Shown here one piece after another: positions 25,069-34,691 of a stretch of DNA of 64,000 nt (position 1 is its first letter; every line of letters begins with the position of its first letter). This DNA comes from JAIBJN01 sp963825255. GTDB taxonomy: Bacteria > Actinomycetota > Thermoleophilia > Gaiellales > Gaiellaceae. Where the stretch lies: contig CAWGSF010000009.1 in the NCBI GenBank assembly GCA_963825255.1, forward strand, positions 1,128,650 to 1,192,649. The letters are read 5' to 3'. Position numbers and translations under genes: made by a program. Below the pieces are notes generated by a model. That model was not told the DNA's origin and ran no database searches. It was given only the letters and a program-made list of their open reading frames with translations.

Positions 25069-25785
25069 CTAGGCGCGATCGATCCCCAGCGTGACCGAGC
25101 CCGACGACGAATCGTCGTCCACGGTCACGGCGACCACGGTCACGCCGCCGCTCTGCTGGAAGATGCCGTCGTTCTCGTTCGACACGTCCGGCCCGCCGCG
25201 GGCCGCGTACGGCTCCGCTGAATAGACCTCCGAGAGCGCTTCCGGGTCGAAGAAGAGCTGGCCCGTGTGCGTCTGGTCGCCGTCGGCGGCCACCTTGACG
25301 TGGATGTGGACGGCGCGGCCCGTGTACCACCCCGGGAACACCGTGCGGAACTCCGCGGTGCCGCTCGCGTCCGTCATCTGCACGCCGCGGCAGAACGTCT
25401 CGCCCTCGGTGCCCCGGACGCCCGAGTAGGCGCCTTCGGCATCGCAGTGCCAGACATCCACGGCGGCGCCCTCGATCGGCTCGCAGGAGCCCGCGTCCAC
25501 GACGTCGACGCGAAGGTCGAGAAGGAGTCCGGGCCGGCCTTCCGCGATGTCGCTCCGCACGAGGTCGAGGTCGAGGTAGTACGGGCCCTCGGTGAGTTCC
25601 GGCATGAGGACGCACGACGGCGCCGCCGTGGACGTCTCGCCGGAGACGGCGGCGGTCGCCGCCGCGGTGCCGGAGCCCGCCGAGCCTCCGTCCGACGAGC
25701 AGGCGGAGACGACGGCGGCGAGACCCAGGCCGCCGGCCAGCTGCAGTGCGCGGCGCCTGGTGAAGGGGATGTCGAGATCGGCCAC
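25069..25785 (-). CDS. Exported intradiol dioxygenase-like protein
   Basis: About 238 residues from GTG 25785. The N-terminus has a twin-arginine-like signal (FTRRRALQLAGGLGLAAVVSAC) that ends in a possible lipobox cysteine. The catalytic fold follows: TEGPYYLD, DVWHCDAEGAYSG, GVQMTDASGTAEFRTVFPGWY and GRAVHIHVKV supply the Tyr/Tyr/His/His iron ligands of intradiol ring-cleavage enzymes. Secreted members act on unknown aromatic or phenolic substrates outside the membrane. It is divergent from the TerC gene and its riboswitch. Confidence 0.82.
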   Translation of the reverse strand: MADLDIPFTRRRALQLAGGLGLAAVVSACSSDGGSAGSGTAAATAAVSGETSTAAPSCVLMPELTEGPYYLDLDLVRSDIAEGRPGLLLDLRVDVVDAGSCEPIEGAAVDVWHCDAEGAYSGVRGTEGETFCRGVQMTDASGTAEFRTVFPGWYTGRAVHIHVKVAADGDQTHTGQLFFDPEALSEVYSAEPYAARGGPDVSNENDGIFQQSGGVTVVAVTVDDDSSSGSVTLGIDRA

Positions 25786-25877
25786 GGCGGGAGTCTCGCC
25801 GAGGAGCCTGAGAGCCGCCTGAGAGCGGCGTGAGAACCGCCTAAGAGTCGGAGGCCGTTGCGGCGTCGGGTAGACTG

Positions 25878-25997
25878 AGTCCGAACGAGGGGCAGTATCC
25901 CCGACGGGCGTCATCGTCATCGCCCGGCCTGATCGGCCCGGTGGCGTCGGCCGCGAACGCGGCGGGAGAGACCTTCGCAGACCAGCTGGTGTGGACT
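25878..25997 (+). ncRNA. yybP-ykoY-type (Mn2+) riboswitch upstream of terC
   Basis: The terC leader holds GGGGCAGTATCCCC near its 5' end, the CATCGTCATCG segment, a CCGG-CCTGATCGG-CCCGG hairpin, and GAGAGACCTTCGCA near the 3' end, resembling the yybP-ykoY consensus. AGTCC (25878-25882) can close the element with GGACT (25993-25997). The family senses Mn2+ and very often precedes TerC/Alx genes. A covariance-model search was not possible here. Confidence 0.65.
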
Positions 25998-26016
25998 GTC
26001 GGAGGAGGGGTGCTGC

Positions 26017-26976
26017 ATGGAGCTCGAGCTGTGGATGTGGGCGGCGTTCGGACTGTTCGTCGTCGCGATGCTGCTCGTCGACCTCGTCGCGTTCGGACGT
26101 CGCGGCAGGGAGGTGTCGTTTCGCCGAGCCGTCGGGTGGAGCATCGGCTGGACGCTGCTCGGGGTCGGGTTCGCGGGCTTCCTCTGGACGTGGCAGGGCC
26201 GCGCGCCGGCGGAGGAGTACCTCGCGGGCTTCCTCGTCGAGAAGTCGCTCTCGATCGACAACCTCTTCGTCTTCGCGCTGATCTTCGGCTACTTCGCCGT
26301 TCCCGCCGCCTACCAGCGCCGCGTGATCTTCTGGGGGATCGTCGGCGCGATCGTGCTCCGGGGGCTGTTCATCCTCGCCGGGGCCGCGCTCCTCGACGCC
26401 TTCCACTACACCATCTACGTCTTCGGCGCGTTCCTCGTCGTCACGGGCGTCCGCATGGCGCGCCACCGCTCCGTCGAGATCCATCCGGAGCGAAACCCGG
26501 TGCTGTCGCTGCTTCGGCGGGTGCTGCCGGTGAGCACCCACTTTCACGGGGACGGCCTGGTCGGGCGCGAAGGCGGCCGGTGGGTCGCGACGCCGCTTCT
26601 CGCCGCGCTCGCGCTCGTGGCGACGTTCGACGTCGTCTTCGCCGTCGACTCGATCCCGGCCATCTTCGCGATCACGCGCGACACCTTCATCGTCTACGCG
26701 GCGAACGCGTTCTCGCTTCTCGGCCTGGGAGCGCTCTACTTCGTCCTCGCCGGGATGATCGACCGCTTCCGCTACCTCAACCTGGGGCTCGCCGCGGTGC
26801 TCGTCTTCGTGGGCCTCAAGATGACGCTCGCGGACGTCTACGCCGTGCCCGTCTATGTCTCGCTCGCGGTGATCGTCGTCACGCTCACAGTCTCGGTCGT
26901 CGCGTCGCTCCTGCGCCCGGAGCCACCGTCCCGTCGCGCCTCGACCGCACCGGTCCCCTCGGAAGGAGGTTCGTGA
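26017..26976 (+). CDS. terC: TerC/Alx-family membrane protein
   Basis: A 319-residue TerC-family protein with about nine helices. The conserved acidic motifs are EKSLSIDNLFVFALIF in helix 3 and TFDVVFAVDSIPAIF in helix 7, which form the ion-binding core. Members export Mn2+ or protect against metal and pH stress. It sits behind a yybP-ykoY-like leader, which fits control by manganese. The ATG follows GGAGGAGGGG. Its stop overlaps the ATG of a small membrane protein. Confidence 0.9.
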   Translation: MELELWMWAAFGLFVVAMLLVDLVAFGRRGREVSFRRAVGWSIGWTLLGVGFAGFLWTWQGRAPAEEYLAGFLVEKSLSIDNLFVFALIFGYFAVPAAYQRRVIFWGIVGAIVLRGLFILAGAALLDAFHYTIYVFGAFLVVTGVRMARHRSVEIHPERNPVLSLLRRVLPVSTHFHGDGLVGREGGRWVATPLLAALALVATFDVVFAVDSIPAIFAITRDTFIVYAANAFSLLGLGALYFVLAGMIDRFRYLNLGLAAVLVFVGLKMTLADVYAVPVYVSLAVIVVTLTVSVVASLLRPEPPSRRASTAPVPSEGGS

Positions 26977-27131
26977 TGGTCCTGCTCGCGGTCGTCCTCA
27001 CCGCGCTCGCCATCCTCTTCTCGCTCACGACGATGGCGCTCTGGGCCTCGGGTCAGCTCCGCCACCCGTTCGGCGTGACGGTCGGGCTGGCCGCGCTGCT
27101 CGTGCTCGGGCTGGCGCTGCTCCTCGACTGA
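26976..27131 (+). CDS. Small membrane protein coupled to TerC (51 aa)
   Basis: ATG 26976 overlaps the terC stop (TGATG), and GGAAGGAGGT lies five bases before it. Two hydrophobic helices (VLLAVVLTALAILFSLTTMAL and VTVGLAALLVLGLALLL) are joined by a short polar loop. Coupling to terC suggests an accessory subunit or a small metal-homeostasis protein, by inference. No family recognised. Confidence 0.65.
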   Translation: MVLLAVVLTALAILFSLTTMALWASGQLRHPFGVTVGLAALLVLGLALLLD

Positions 27132-27169
27132 CCCGATCTCCGTCCGGCCGGGCGGGCAGGCTAGGCGCC

Positions 27170-28285
27170 ATGGTCCCGGAGGAGCACCGGGTCGAGGAGC
27201 GCCTCGTCTACTTTCGCCCGCAGGCGGTTTTCGTCGTCCTCGGGATCATCCTCGCCGCCGCCGGGCTCATCTGGTTCGTCTACCTCACGTGGCACATCGT
27301 CACGTGGATCCTCGTCGCGCTCTTCCTCGCGCTCGCGCTCAACCCCGCCGTCGAGGCCTTCGAGCGGCGCGGGATCCGGCGCGGCCTGGCGTCGTTCATC
27401 GTCTTCCTCCTCACCCTGATCGGGTTCGTCGCCCTGGGCGCGCTCGTCATCCCGCCGCTCGTCGACCAGGTCAGGACCTTCGCCGACGCCGTCCCCGGCT
27501 TCGTGGAGGACCTCACCGCCGGGCGAGGCCCCCTGGGCTTCCTCGAGGAGGACTACCAGATCGTCGAGAAGGTGCAGGACGCGATCCAGAAGCAGGGGCC
27601 GGGCGGCGTCCTCGGGGTCACGAACGTCGGCATCGAGGTCGCCCGCGGGGTCGTCTCGTTCGTCGTCGGCGTCGTCGCCATCTCCTTCATCACGTTCTTC
27701 ATGCTCCTCGAGGGGCCGCGGATGGTCACCAGCTTCCGCGAGTTCCTCCCCGACGGCCACCGGGCGCGCTGGGACCGCGTCTCGGGCGAGATCTACCGGA
27801 CGGTGGGCGGCTACGTCACGGGGAATCTGCTCATCAGCCTCATCGCCGGCGCCGGGGCGGCGATCATCCTCTTCGTCCTCGGGAGCGACTACGCGATCGC
27901 GCTCGCCGTCGTCGTGGCGGTCCTCGACCTCATCCCCCTCGCGGGCGCGACGCTGGCGGCGATCATCGTGGCCACGGTCTCCTTCATCGAGCTCGGCTGG
28001 GTCAAGGCCGTGATCGTCATCGGCTTCTTCGTCCTCTACCAGCAGGTCGAGAACCACGTCCTCCAGCCGATCATCTACGGCCGGACGGTGCGGCTCTCGC
28101 CGCTGACGGTGCTCGTCTCCGTCCTCATCGGCGCCGAGCTGCTCGGCATCCTCGGAGCGCTCGCCGCCATTCCGACGGCGGGCATGATCCAGGCGATCTT
28201 CCGGGAGGCGATTCGCTGGCGGCGGGAGTCGACCGCCGCGGCGACGGGCGTCGCGCAGCCCGCGCCGCCTCCGTCGGGGACCTGA
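27170..28285 (+). CDS. AI-2E-family (UPF0118) permease
   Basis: A 371-residue membrane protein with eight helices. Family hallmarks: LFLALALNPAVEAFERRGI, a large amphipathic middle segment (about residues 95-145), then GGYVTGNLLISLIAGAGAAI, DLIPLAGATLAAII and YQQVENHVLQPIIYGRTVRLSPL. Members move autoinducer-2 or act as Na+/H+ exchangers; the substrate here is unknown. It stands 38 bp behind the terC operon on the same strand. Confidence 0.9.
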   Translation: MVPEEHRVEERLVYFRPQAVFVVLGIILAAAGLIWFVYLTWHIVTWILVALFLALALNPAVEAFERRGIRRGLASFIVFLLTLIGFVALGALVIPPLVDQVRTFADAVPGFVEDLTAGRGPLGFLEEDYQIVEKVQDAIQKQGPGGVLGVTNVGIEVARGVVSFVVGVVAISFITFFMLLEGPRMVTSFREFLPDGHRARWDRVSGEIYRTVGGYVTGNLLISLIAGAGAAIILFVLGSDYAIALAVVVAVLDLIPLAGATLAAIIVATVSFIELGWVKAVIVIGFFVLYQQVENHVLQPIIYGRTVRLSPLTVLVSVLIGAELLGILGALAAIPTAGMIQAIFREAIRWRRESTAAATGVAQPAPPPSGT

Positions 28286-28288
28286 GCC

Positions 28289-29248
28289 CTACCGCTCCGC
28301 CGCCGCCATGTCGACGATCGCCGGCAGTCCCGGGCCCTCCGGCGCGCCCCACGTGTCGCCGCCGTCCTCGCTCGCGAGGATGCGGCCGTCTCGCAGGCCT
28401 GCGACAAGGCGGCCGCCGTCGGCGACGAGCGCGTACGGCATCGTCTCGAGCGGGCGCGGGAGCCCGAGGTCGAGCTCCTCCCACGGGCCGCCGCCCTGCC
28501 GGCGGTACACGGCCGCCCGAGCGGGGCGGTCCCCGTGCGCCTCGTACGGGCCCGGGGAGGCGGAGACGTACCAGCGGTCGGGATCGGCCGGGTCGACCGC
28601 GAGCGCCCACGTGTAGTGGCGGTGGCGGCCCTCGTCGGCAGGCTCCCACGTGTCGCCGCCGTCCTTGCTCCAGGCCGCTCCTCCTCCCGCGGCCTCGTAC
28701 GCGCGGCCGGGCTCCGCCGGGTGCCACGCGAGCGCGTGCACGTCCCGCTGGGCTCCCGGCCGGTGATCGGCCCAGGTCTCGCCGGCGTCCGTCGTCCGCA
28801 TGAGACCGCCGAGCTCGATTCCGACGAGCACGAGGCCGGCCTCATGGGGACTGGGCGCGATCCAGCGCACGTGAGAGGTCCACGGCCGCGGCGGGAAGCT
28901 CCAGGTTGGCGCCGAGGGGAGCTCGCGCAGGGCGGCGAGCTCGACCCAGGGACCGCCGTCGCGGCGCACGTAGAGCGCGCTCGGCTCGCAGCCGGCGTAG
29001 AGGGCGCCGTCGGCCGGGCTGAAGGCGACGGAGAAGACGTCGGTCGCCGGGAGCTCCGCGTCCTGCCAGGTCGCGCCGCCGTCGTCGGTCTCCCAGACGC
29101 CCGAGCCGCGGCAGCCGACGGCGATCCGCTCGGGACGATGCGGGTCGACCGCGACGCACTGGAGGCCTTCGCGCTCGAGGAGCACCTCGCCGGCGCCCCC
29201 GGCGACCCGCACGAGGGCGGCGCCGGTCGCGACGACGAGGTCGCTCAC
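28289..29248 (-). CDS. BNR/sialidase-like beta-propeller protein
   Basis: A 319-residue protein without signal peptide, built of repeated blades that each end in an Asp-box: TDDGGATW, TDAGETW, SKDGGDTW and SEDGGDTW. This is the VPS10/sialidase-type propeller seen in many actinobacterial cytoplasmic proteins of unknown function. The catalytic residues of true sialidases are not evident. Its GTG overlaps the stop of the upstream gene (GTGA). Confidence 0.82.
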   Translation of the reverse strand: MSDLVVATGAALVRVAGGAGEVLLEREGLQCVAVDPHRPERIAVGCRGSGVWETDDGGATWQDAELPATDVFSVAFSPADGALYAGCEPSALYVRRDGGPWVELAALRELPSAPTWSFPPRPWTSHVRWIAPSPHEAGLVLVGIELGGLMRTTDAGETWADHRPGAQRDVHALAWHPAEPGRAYEAAGGGAAWSKDGGDTWEPADEGRHRHYTWALAVDPADPDRWYVSASPGPYEAHGDRPARAAVYRRQGGGPWEELDLGLPRPLETMPYALVADGGRLVAGLRDGRILASEDGGDTWGAPEGPGLPAIVDMAAAER

Positions 29249-29559
29249 CGCGGGACGAGCAGCTCGGGATAGCGGCCGGCGTCGAAGTCGCGGACGAAGC
29301 CCGTGAGGCCGTGCTGGAACTCGATGCGCTTCCCGTACGCGCGCTCGTAGTCGACGAGCACGACGCCGAGGTCCTCGAACGCCCGCTCGAGGACGCAGCC
29401 GCCCCCGTCCCACGCCGTGCAGGCGGACGGGAGCTCGAAGAGGGGGTCGACGCCGTGCGCGACGCGGATCCGGTTCACGCGGCGCAGGACCTCGTCGAGC
29501 GGGCGCTGCGGAGCCGCGACCGGAGCGGGATCGTCCCGTGCAGGGACCGTGACCGCCAT
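29245..29559 (-). CDS. Hypothetical protein (104 aa)
   Basis: Starts MAVTVPARDDPAPVAAP. The body has a helix LDEVLRRVNRIRVAHGVDPLFELP, two cysteines (ACTAWDGGGCVLE) and a C-terminal GFVRDFDAGRYPELL. It is translationally coupled to the propeller protein and may act with it. No family recognised. Confidence 0.65.
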   Translation of the reverse strand: MAVTVPARDDPAPVAAPQRPLDEVLRRVNRIRVAHGVDPLFELPSACTAWDGGGCVLERAFEDLGVVLVDYERAYGKRIEFQHGLTGFVRDFDAGRYPELLVPR

Positions 29560-29616
29560 ACCGTCTCGAGTGTACGCGATGCGTCTGGGCGGCCCGTCCG
29601 CCGATAGGGTGGCCCG

Positions 29617-30517
29617 GTGAGCCTGCCGAGCGAGGTGGCCGTCGTCGGCGCCGGGACGATGGGCGCGGGGATCGCCGCGGGTCTTCGCGGAGGCCGGCTC
29701 GTCGGTCCGGCTGTGCGCGCGGCGCGAGTCGAGCCTCGAGAAGGCGCGCGCACGGCTCGGCGTTGCGGCCGAACGCGTGCGGACGACGACGGCGGTCGAC
29801 GAGGCGCTCACGGGGGCCGAGCTCGTGATCGAGACGATCGTCGAGGACGCCGCGCCGAAGCGGGAGGTCCTCGAGCGCGCGGAGGCTCTCGCGGCGCCGG
29901 ACGCGATCCTCACCACGAATACCTCGTCGCTTCCCGTGGCCTCGCTCGCGGGCGCGCTCCGCCGGCCGGAGCGTTTCGCGGGCCTCCACTGGCTCAATCC
30001 GCCCGAGCTCGTCGAGCTGGTCGAGGTCGTTGCGGGGGAGCGCACCGCGGACGCGACGGTCGAGACGCTCGCCGGCTGGATGGAGCTCCTGGGCAAGGCG
30101 CCGGTCGTCGTGCGCCGGGACCTCCCGGGGTTCGTCGTGAACCGCCTCCAGTACGCGCTCCTGCGCGAGGCGTACGCGCTCGTCGATGCCGGCGTCTGCT
30201 CGTTCGCGGACGTCGACCGCGCCGTCGTCCACGGCCTCGGCGCGCGGTGGGCGGCGATCGGGCCCTTCACGACGATGGATCTCGCCGGCCTCGACGTCCA
30301 CGCAGCGGTGGCGGCGAACCTGTGGCCGGAGCTGGCGAGCGGGGGCGAGCCCTCGTCGACGATCGCGCATGCCCTCGAGTCGGGCGCCCGCGGCGTCGAG
30401 AGCGGGCGCGGTCTCCTCGGCGGCTACCCGGCCGCGGCGGCCGCCGAGCTCCGCGACCGGCGCGACAGGGTGCTGAGGGGCCTCCCCGCGCTCCGGGACG
30501 GGGAGCGCGAGGACTGA
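29617..30517 (+). CDS. 3-hydroxyacyl-CoA dehydrogenase-family protein (one frame change)
   Basis: Removing one G of GGGTC near 29690 gives 299 residues. The Rossmann start AVVGAGTMGAGIAA, the acidic strand end with the arginines of LCARRESS, the conserved TTNTSSLPVASLA, HWLNPPELVELVEVV and the C-terminal domain opening PGFVVNRLQYALLREAYALV match 3-hydroxybutyryl-CoA / L-gulonate dehydrogenases. It would oxidise a 3-hydroxyacid or its CoA ester with NAD(P). GTG 29617 is the only close start. Confidence 0.82.
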
Positions 30518-30530
30518 CCGACCCAGGGGG

Positions 30531-32164
30531 TCACGAGCCCGGGATCGCCAGCCCGTGCTGCACCGCTTCGGCCAGCGCCTCCGGGTAGCCGGCGTCGGCG
30601 TAGCGCGCGATCCCGAGCGCGGGGTCGGTCGAGAAGACGCGGCGGAGCTTTCGCTCCGCGAGGTCGCTCCCGTCGGCGACCACGACCATCCCCGAGTGGA
30701 GCGACCGGCCGATGCCCACCCCGCCGCCGCTTCCGATCGCGACCCAGCTCGCGCCCTGGGCGGCGTTGAGCAAGGCCGAGAGCACGGGCCAGTCGGCGAT
30801 CGCGTCGCTCCCGTCGCGCATCGCCTCCGTCTCGCGGGTCGGCGAGGCGACGGACGCGGGGTCCATGTGGTCGCGGCCGAGGGCGAGAGGGCCGCAGGAA
30901 CCGGAGCGGACGAGGTCGTTGAGCGCAACGGCGACGCGTTCGCGCTCCCCGAGCCCGAGCCAGCAGATCCGCGCCGGCAGCCCCTGGAGCGGGACGCGAT
31001 CGCGGGCGAGCTCGATCCAGGCCCGGAGAGAGTCGGTGGCCACGACCTCCATGAGCGCGTCCTCGCTCCGCCGCAGGTCGTCGAGGTCGCCGCTCAGGCA
31101 GACCCAGCGGAAGGGCCCGACCCCGCGGGCGAGGATCGGCCTGACGTAGGCGGACACGAACCCGGGGATGGCCTGGGCGTCGGCGACTCCGTGAGCTGCG
31201 GCCTGCGCGCGGATGCCGTTTCCGTACTCGAAGACGACGGCACCGCGCTCCCGGTAGCCGAGCAGCGCCTCGACGTGGGTCGCGAGCGAGCCGAAGACGG
31301 CCTCGCGGAAGGCCGGGTCCTCCGGGTCGGAGTCGGCCGCCTGGGCCGGCGAGTAGCCCCGGGGGACGTATCCGCGCAGCGGGTCGTGGGCGGCGGTCTG
31401 GTCGGTGACGACGTCGAAGCTCGACGCCGTCGGCCAGCAGGCGCGGGACGACGTCGGCGGCGTTGCCGACGAGCGCGACCGTGCCCGGCCCTGCCGGGTC
31501 GAGGTGCGCGGTGAGCGCATGGTCGTAGTCGGCGACGACGTCGACCCAGCCGTCGTGGAGACGGCGCTCGGCCTTCCCGCGGTCGACCTCGACGACGAGC
31601 GCGCGGCCGCCGTTCCTCGTCACGCCGAAGCCCTGCGCCCCGCCCATCCCGCCGAGCCCCGCCGTGAGCACCCGCCTCCCGGCCAGCGAGCCTCCGAAGT
31701 GCGAGCGCGGCGACCGCGCGGAACGTCTCGTACGTGAACCCGAGGATCCCCTGCGTGCCGATGTAGAACCAGCCGGCCGCCGTCATCTGCCCGAACATGG
31801 TCAGGCCGGCCGCCTCGAGCCGGTGGAAGCTGTCCTCGTCGGACCAGGCGGGCACGACCATCGCGGTCGAGATGAGGACGCGAGGGGCGGCCTCGTGCGT
31901 GCGGAGGACGGCGACCGCCTTGCCCGACTGGACGAGCAGCGTCTCGTCGTCCGCGAGGCGTTCGAGCGCCGCGACGATCTCCGCGAGGGCCTCCGGGCTC
32001 CGGGCGGCCCGCCCGCGGCCGCCGTAGACGACGAGCGCGGCGGGATCCTCGGCGACCTCCGGGTCGAGGTTGTTCAGGAGGCAGCGCAGCGCCCCTTCCT
32101 GCTCCCAGCCCCGGCAACGGAGCTCCCGCCCCCGGGGAGCCCCGTGGAGGTGCGCGTCGAGCAC
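30531..32164 (-). CDS. hutU: Urocanate hydratase (two frame changes)
   Basis: With two bases removed the gene encodes about 543 residues, the normal HutU length. It starts GTG-LDAHLHGAPRGREL and shows GWEQEGALRCLLNNLDPEVAE, VVYGGRGRAARS, LLVQSGKAVAVLRTHE, MTAAGWFYIGTQGI, the NAD-binding GLGGMGGAQ, then DHMDPASVASPTRETEAMRDGSDAIADWP. Frame changes fall near 31680 and 31420. The enzyme converts urocanate to imidazolonepropionate in histidine breakdown. No other hut gene is adjacent. Confidence 0.88.
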
Positions 32165-32201
32165 GCGCGGATCGTATCGGCGGAGTCTTCGCCCTCCCCG
32201 G

Positions 32202-34527
32202 TCAGGAGCCGCCGGTGGGCTCGGTGGCCGGCTGTCTCTCGACGCCTCCCCTCGGCGCGGCGGCGTCGTGCGGCGACTCGATCGTGAGGTTCGGGAGGAT
32301 CCGGTCGAGCCAGCCCGGGATGTACCACGCCTTCTCGCCCATGAGGGTGAGGAAGGCCGGCACGAGCGTCATCCGCACGACGAGCGCGTCCGTGAGGATC
32401 GCGACGGCGAGCAGGAGACCGAACTCCTTCGGGATGCGGTCAGCGCGTGAGGATGAACGCGGCGAAGACGGTGCCCATGATGATCGCGGCCGCCACGATC
32501 GACTCGCCCGATCGCGGCGATGCCGTGCTCGACCGCCTGGCGCGTATGCGAGGCCGTGGACGTGCTCCTCCCGGATGCGGCTCATCAGGAAGACCATGTA
32601 GTCCATCGAGAGCCCGAAGAGGATCGCGAACGCGATCGGCGGGACGAACGTCTCGATCGGACCGGTCCGGTCGAGGCCCGTGAGGCCGAGCAGGTACCCC
32701 TCCTGCACGACGAGGGTGAGCACGCCGAAGGCGATGAAGGCGGAGAGGATGGTCGTGATCGCCGCCGTCAGGGAGATGACGATCGAGCGGAACGCCATGG
32801 CGAGCACGATGAAGGTGACGCCGATGATGTAGAGGAGGAAGAGCGGCAGGCGCTCCATGATCCGGTCGGCGATGTCCTTGAACGCCGCGTTCAGGCCGGA
32901 CGACGTAGGCGACGGCGTTGCCGCCCTCCGGTCGCCGCGGGCACGACGTCGTCCGCGCAGGCGGTCGACGAGCTGGCCGGTCGCCTCGTCCTGGGGGGCC
33001 GAGGTCCGGCGTCACGAAGACGATGGCGACGGTCTTCTCGTCGTTGAGCTGCGGCTCGTCCACCGAGGCGACGCCCTCGAGCCCCTGGATGCCCTCGTAG
33101 ATCCGCTGCGGCGCCTGGGGATCGTCGTTCACGTCGACGACGATGGGAATCGGGCCGTTGAAGCCCGGCCCGAAGCCCTCCGCGAGCAGGTCGTAGGCCC
33201 GGCGGGCGGTCTGCTCCTTCGGCTGCGTCCCCTGGTCGGACGCCCCGAGCCGCACGAGGAGCGAGGTCGCTGCGAGCCCGAAGCCGGCGACGAGCAGGAC
33301 GACGAAGATCGCGCTTCGCGTGGGACGTGACGAACCGTCCCCAGCGGGCGATCAGCGTCTTCTCGCGGGCGGCCTCGGAGTCGTCGATCGGCTTCAGGAA
33401 CGGCACCTTCAGCCGGTCGATCTTGTGCCCGAGCAGGCGCAGGACGGCGAGGAGCAGCGAGTTGGCGATCAGGACGGTCGTCAGGACGCCGAGCGCCGAC
33501 CCGATGCCGAGCTTGGTTATGAAGTCGAGCCCGAAGAACGCCAGGCCGGTGACGGAGATCGCGACGGTCGTGCCCGCGAACAACACGGCGCGGCCCGCCG
33601 AGGCGCCGGCCTCGGCCGCGGCGTCGGCCGGTGACAGCCCTTCGTGCAGGAACTGCCTGAACCGCGTCACGATGAAGAGCGAGTAGTCGATGCCGACGCC
33701 GAGGCCGATCATCGACACGAGCAGCGGCGTGATCGTGTTGATGTCGGTGAAGCCGGCGATGATGAAGAGCAGCAGGAAGGCGGTGAAGACGGCCGTCAGC
33801 GCGAGCACGATCGGGATGGAGGTCGCCACGAACGTCCGGAACACGACGAGCAGGACGATGATCGCGACGAGCAGGCCGAGGAGCTCCTGCGTGCCCTGCT
33901 CGATCGGCGGGAACTCGGCGTCCCCGTTGAACTCGGCGGTGATCCCGGCGGCGGCCACGGTGCTGCGGACCGAGTCCTCCACGGAGACGACCGCGTCGCG
34001 ATCCTTGTCGTAGATGATCCGGTCGAACTGCGCCTCCGTGTAGGCGATGCGACCGTCGTCCGAGATCGTGTCGTCGGCGAACGGGTCGCCGACGCTCTCG
34101 ATGCCCGCCCGGTCCTCGGTCGCCGCGAACTGTTTCGTCTGGAGCTTGGCGAGGGCGTCCTCGATGGCGGCTTTGCGCTCCGGCGTGTCGAGTCGCTCGC
34201 CCGGGGGTGCCGCGAACACGAGGTTGAGGACGCCGCCCTGCTCGGAGGCGAACTCGGACTCGATCAGGTCGGTCGCCTTCTGCGTGTCCGACCCCGGGAT
34301 CTCGAACTCGTCCCGCAGGCTCCCGCCGAAGGCGATGACGACGACGATCAGGCAGCGATGGTGATGCCGAACCACGCCGCGACGACACGCCACGGGTGCG
34401 TGGCGCAGGCGCGCGTCCAGCGGGCGAGGCCGCCGGTCGAGAGGCGTTCGTGCGCGGCCCGCCGCTCCGTGGGAGGCGGCGACTCGGTTTCGTGGTTCCC
34501 GTCGGGTGCTGTCGGCTGGTCAGTCAT
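32202..34527 (-). CDS. MMPL-family RND transporter (at least five frame changes)
   Basis: About 775 residues. Starting MTDQPTAPDGNHE, the first helix follows THPWRVVAAWFGITI. A periplasmic domain (IPGSDTQKATDLIESEF) leads to the first helix bundle with TPLLVSMIGLGVGIDYSLFIVTRFRQ, then a second periplasmic domain and a second bundle with AFAILFGLSMDYMVFLMSRIREE, giving the paired GxxxDY motifs of proton-driven MMPL exporters. Frame breaks near 34350, 33317, 33000, 32895, 32555 and 32450 each look like single-base insertions. Members export lipids or drugs; the cargo here is unknown. Confidence 0.82.
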
Positions 34528-34691
34528 CGGTCGGCATCATCCTTTGTCGCTGCGGGTTTTCAGTGAAGACGAGCCCGGGCGTCGGAACTCATCGGTGGCC
34601 GTACCCGCGACCGCAGGTCTTGACACGCGCGCCGGGGCAGGAGGAGGATCGCCCCGGTCGTGTCGTCGTCATGCCTTGGGGGTGCTGAATC

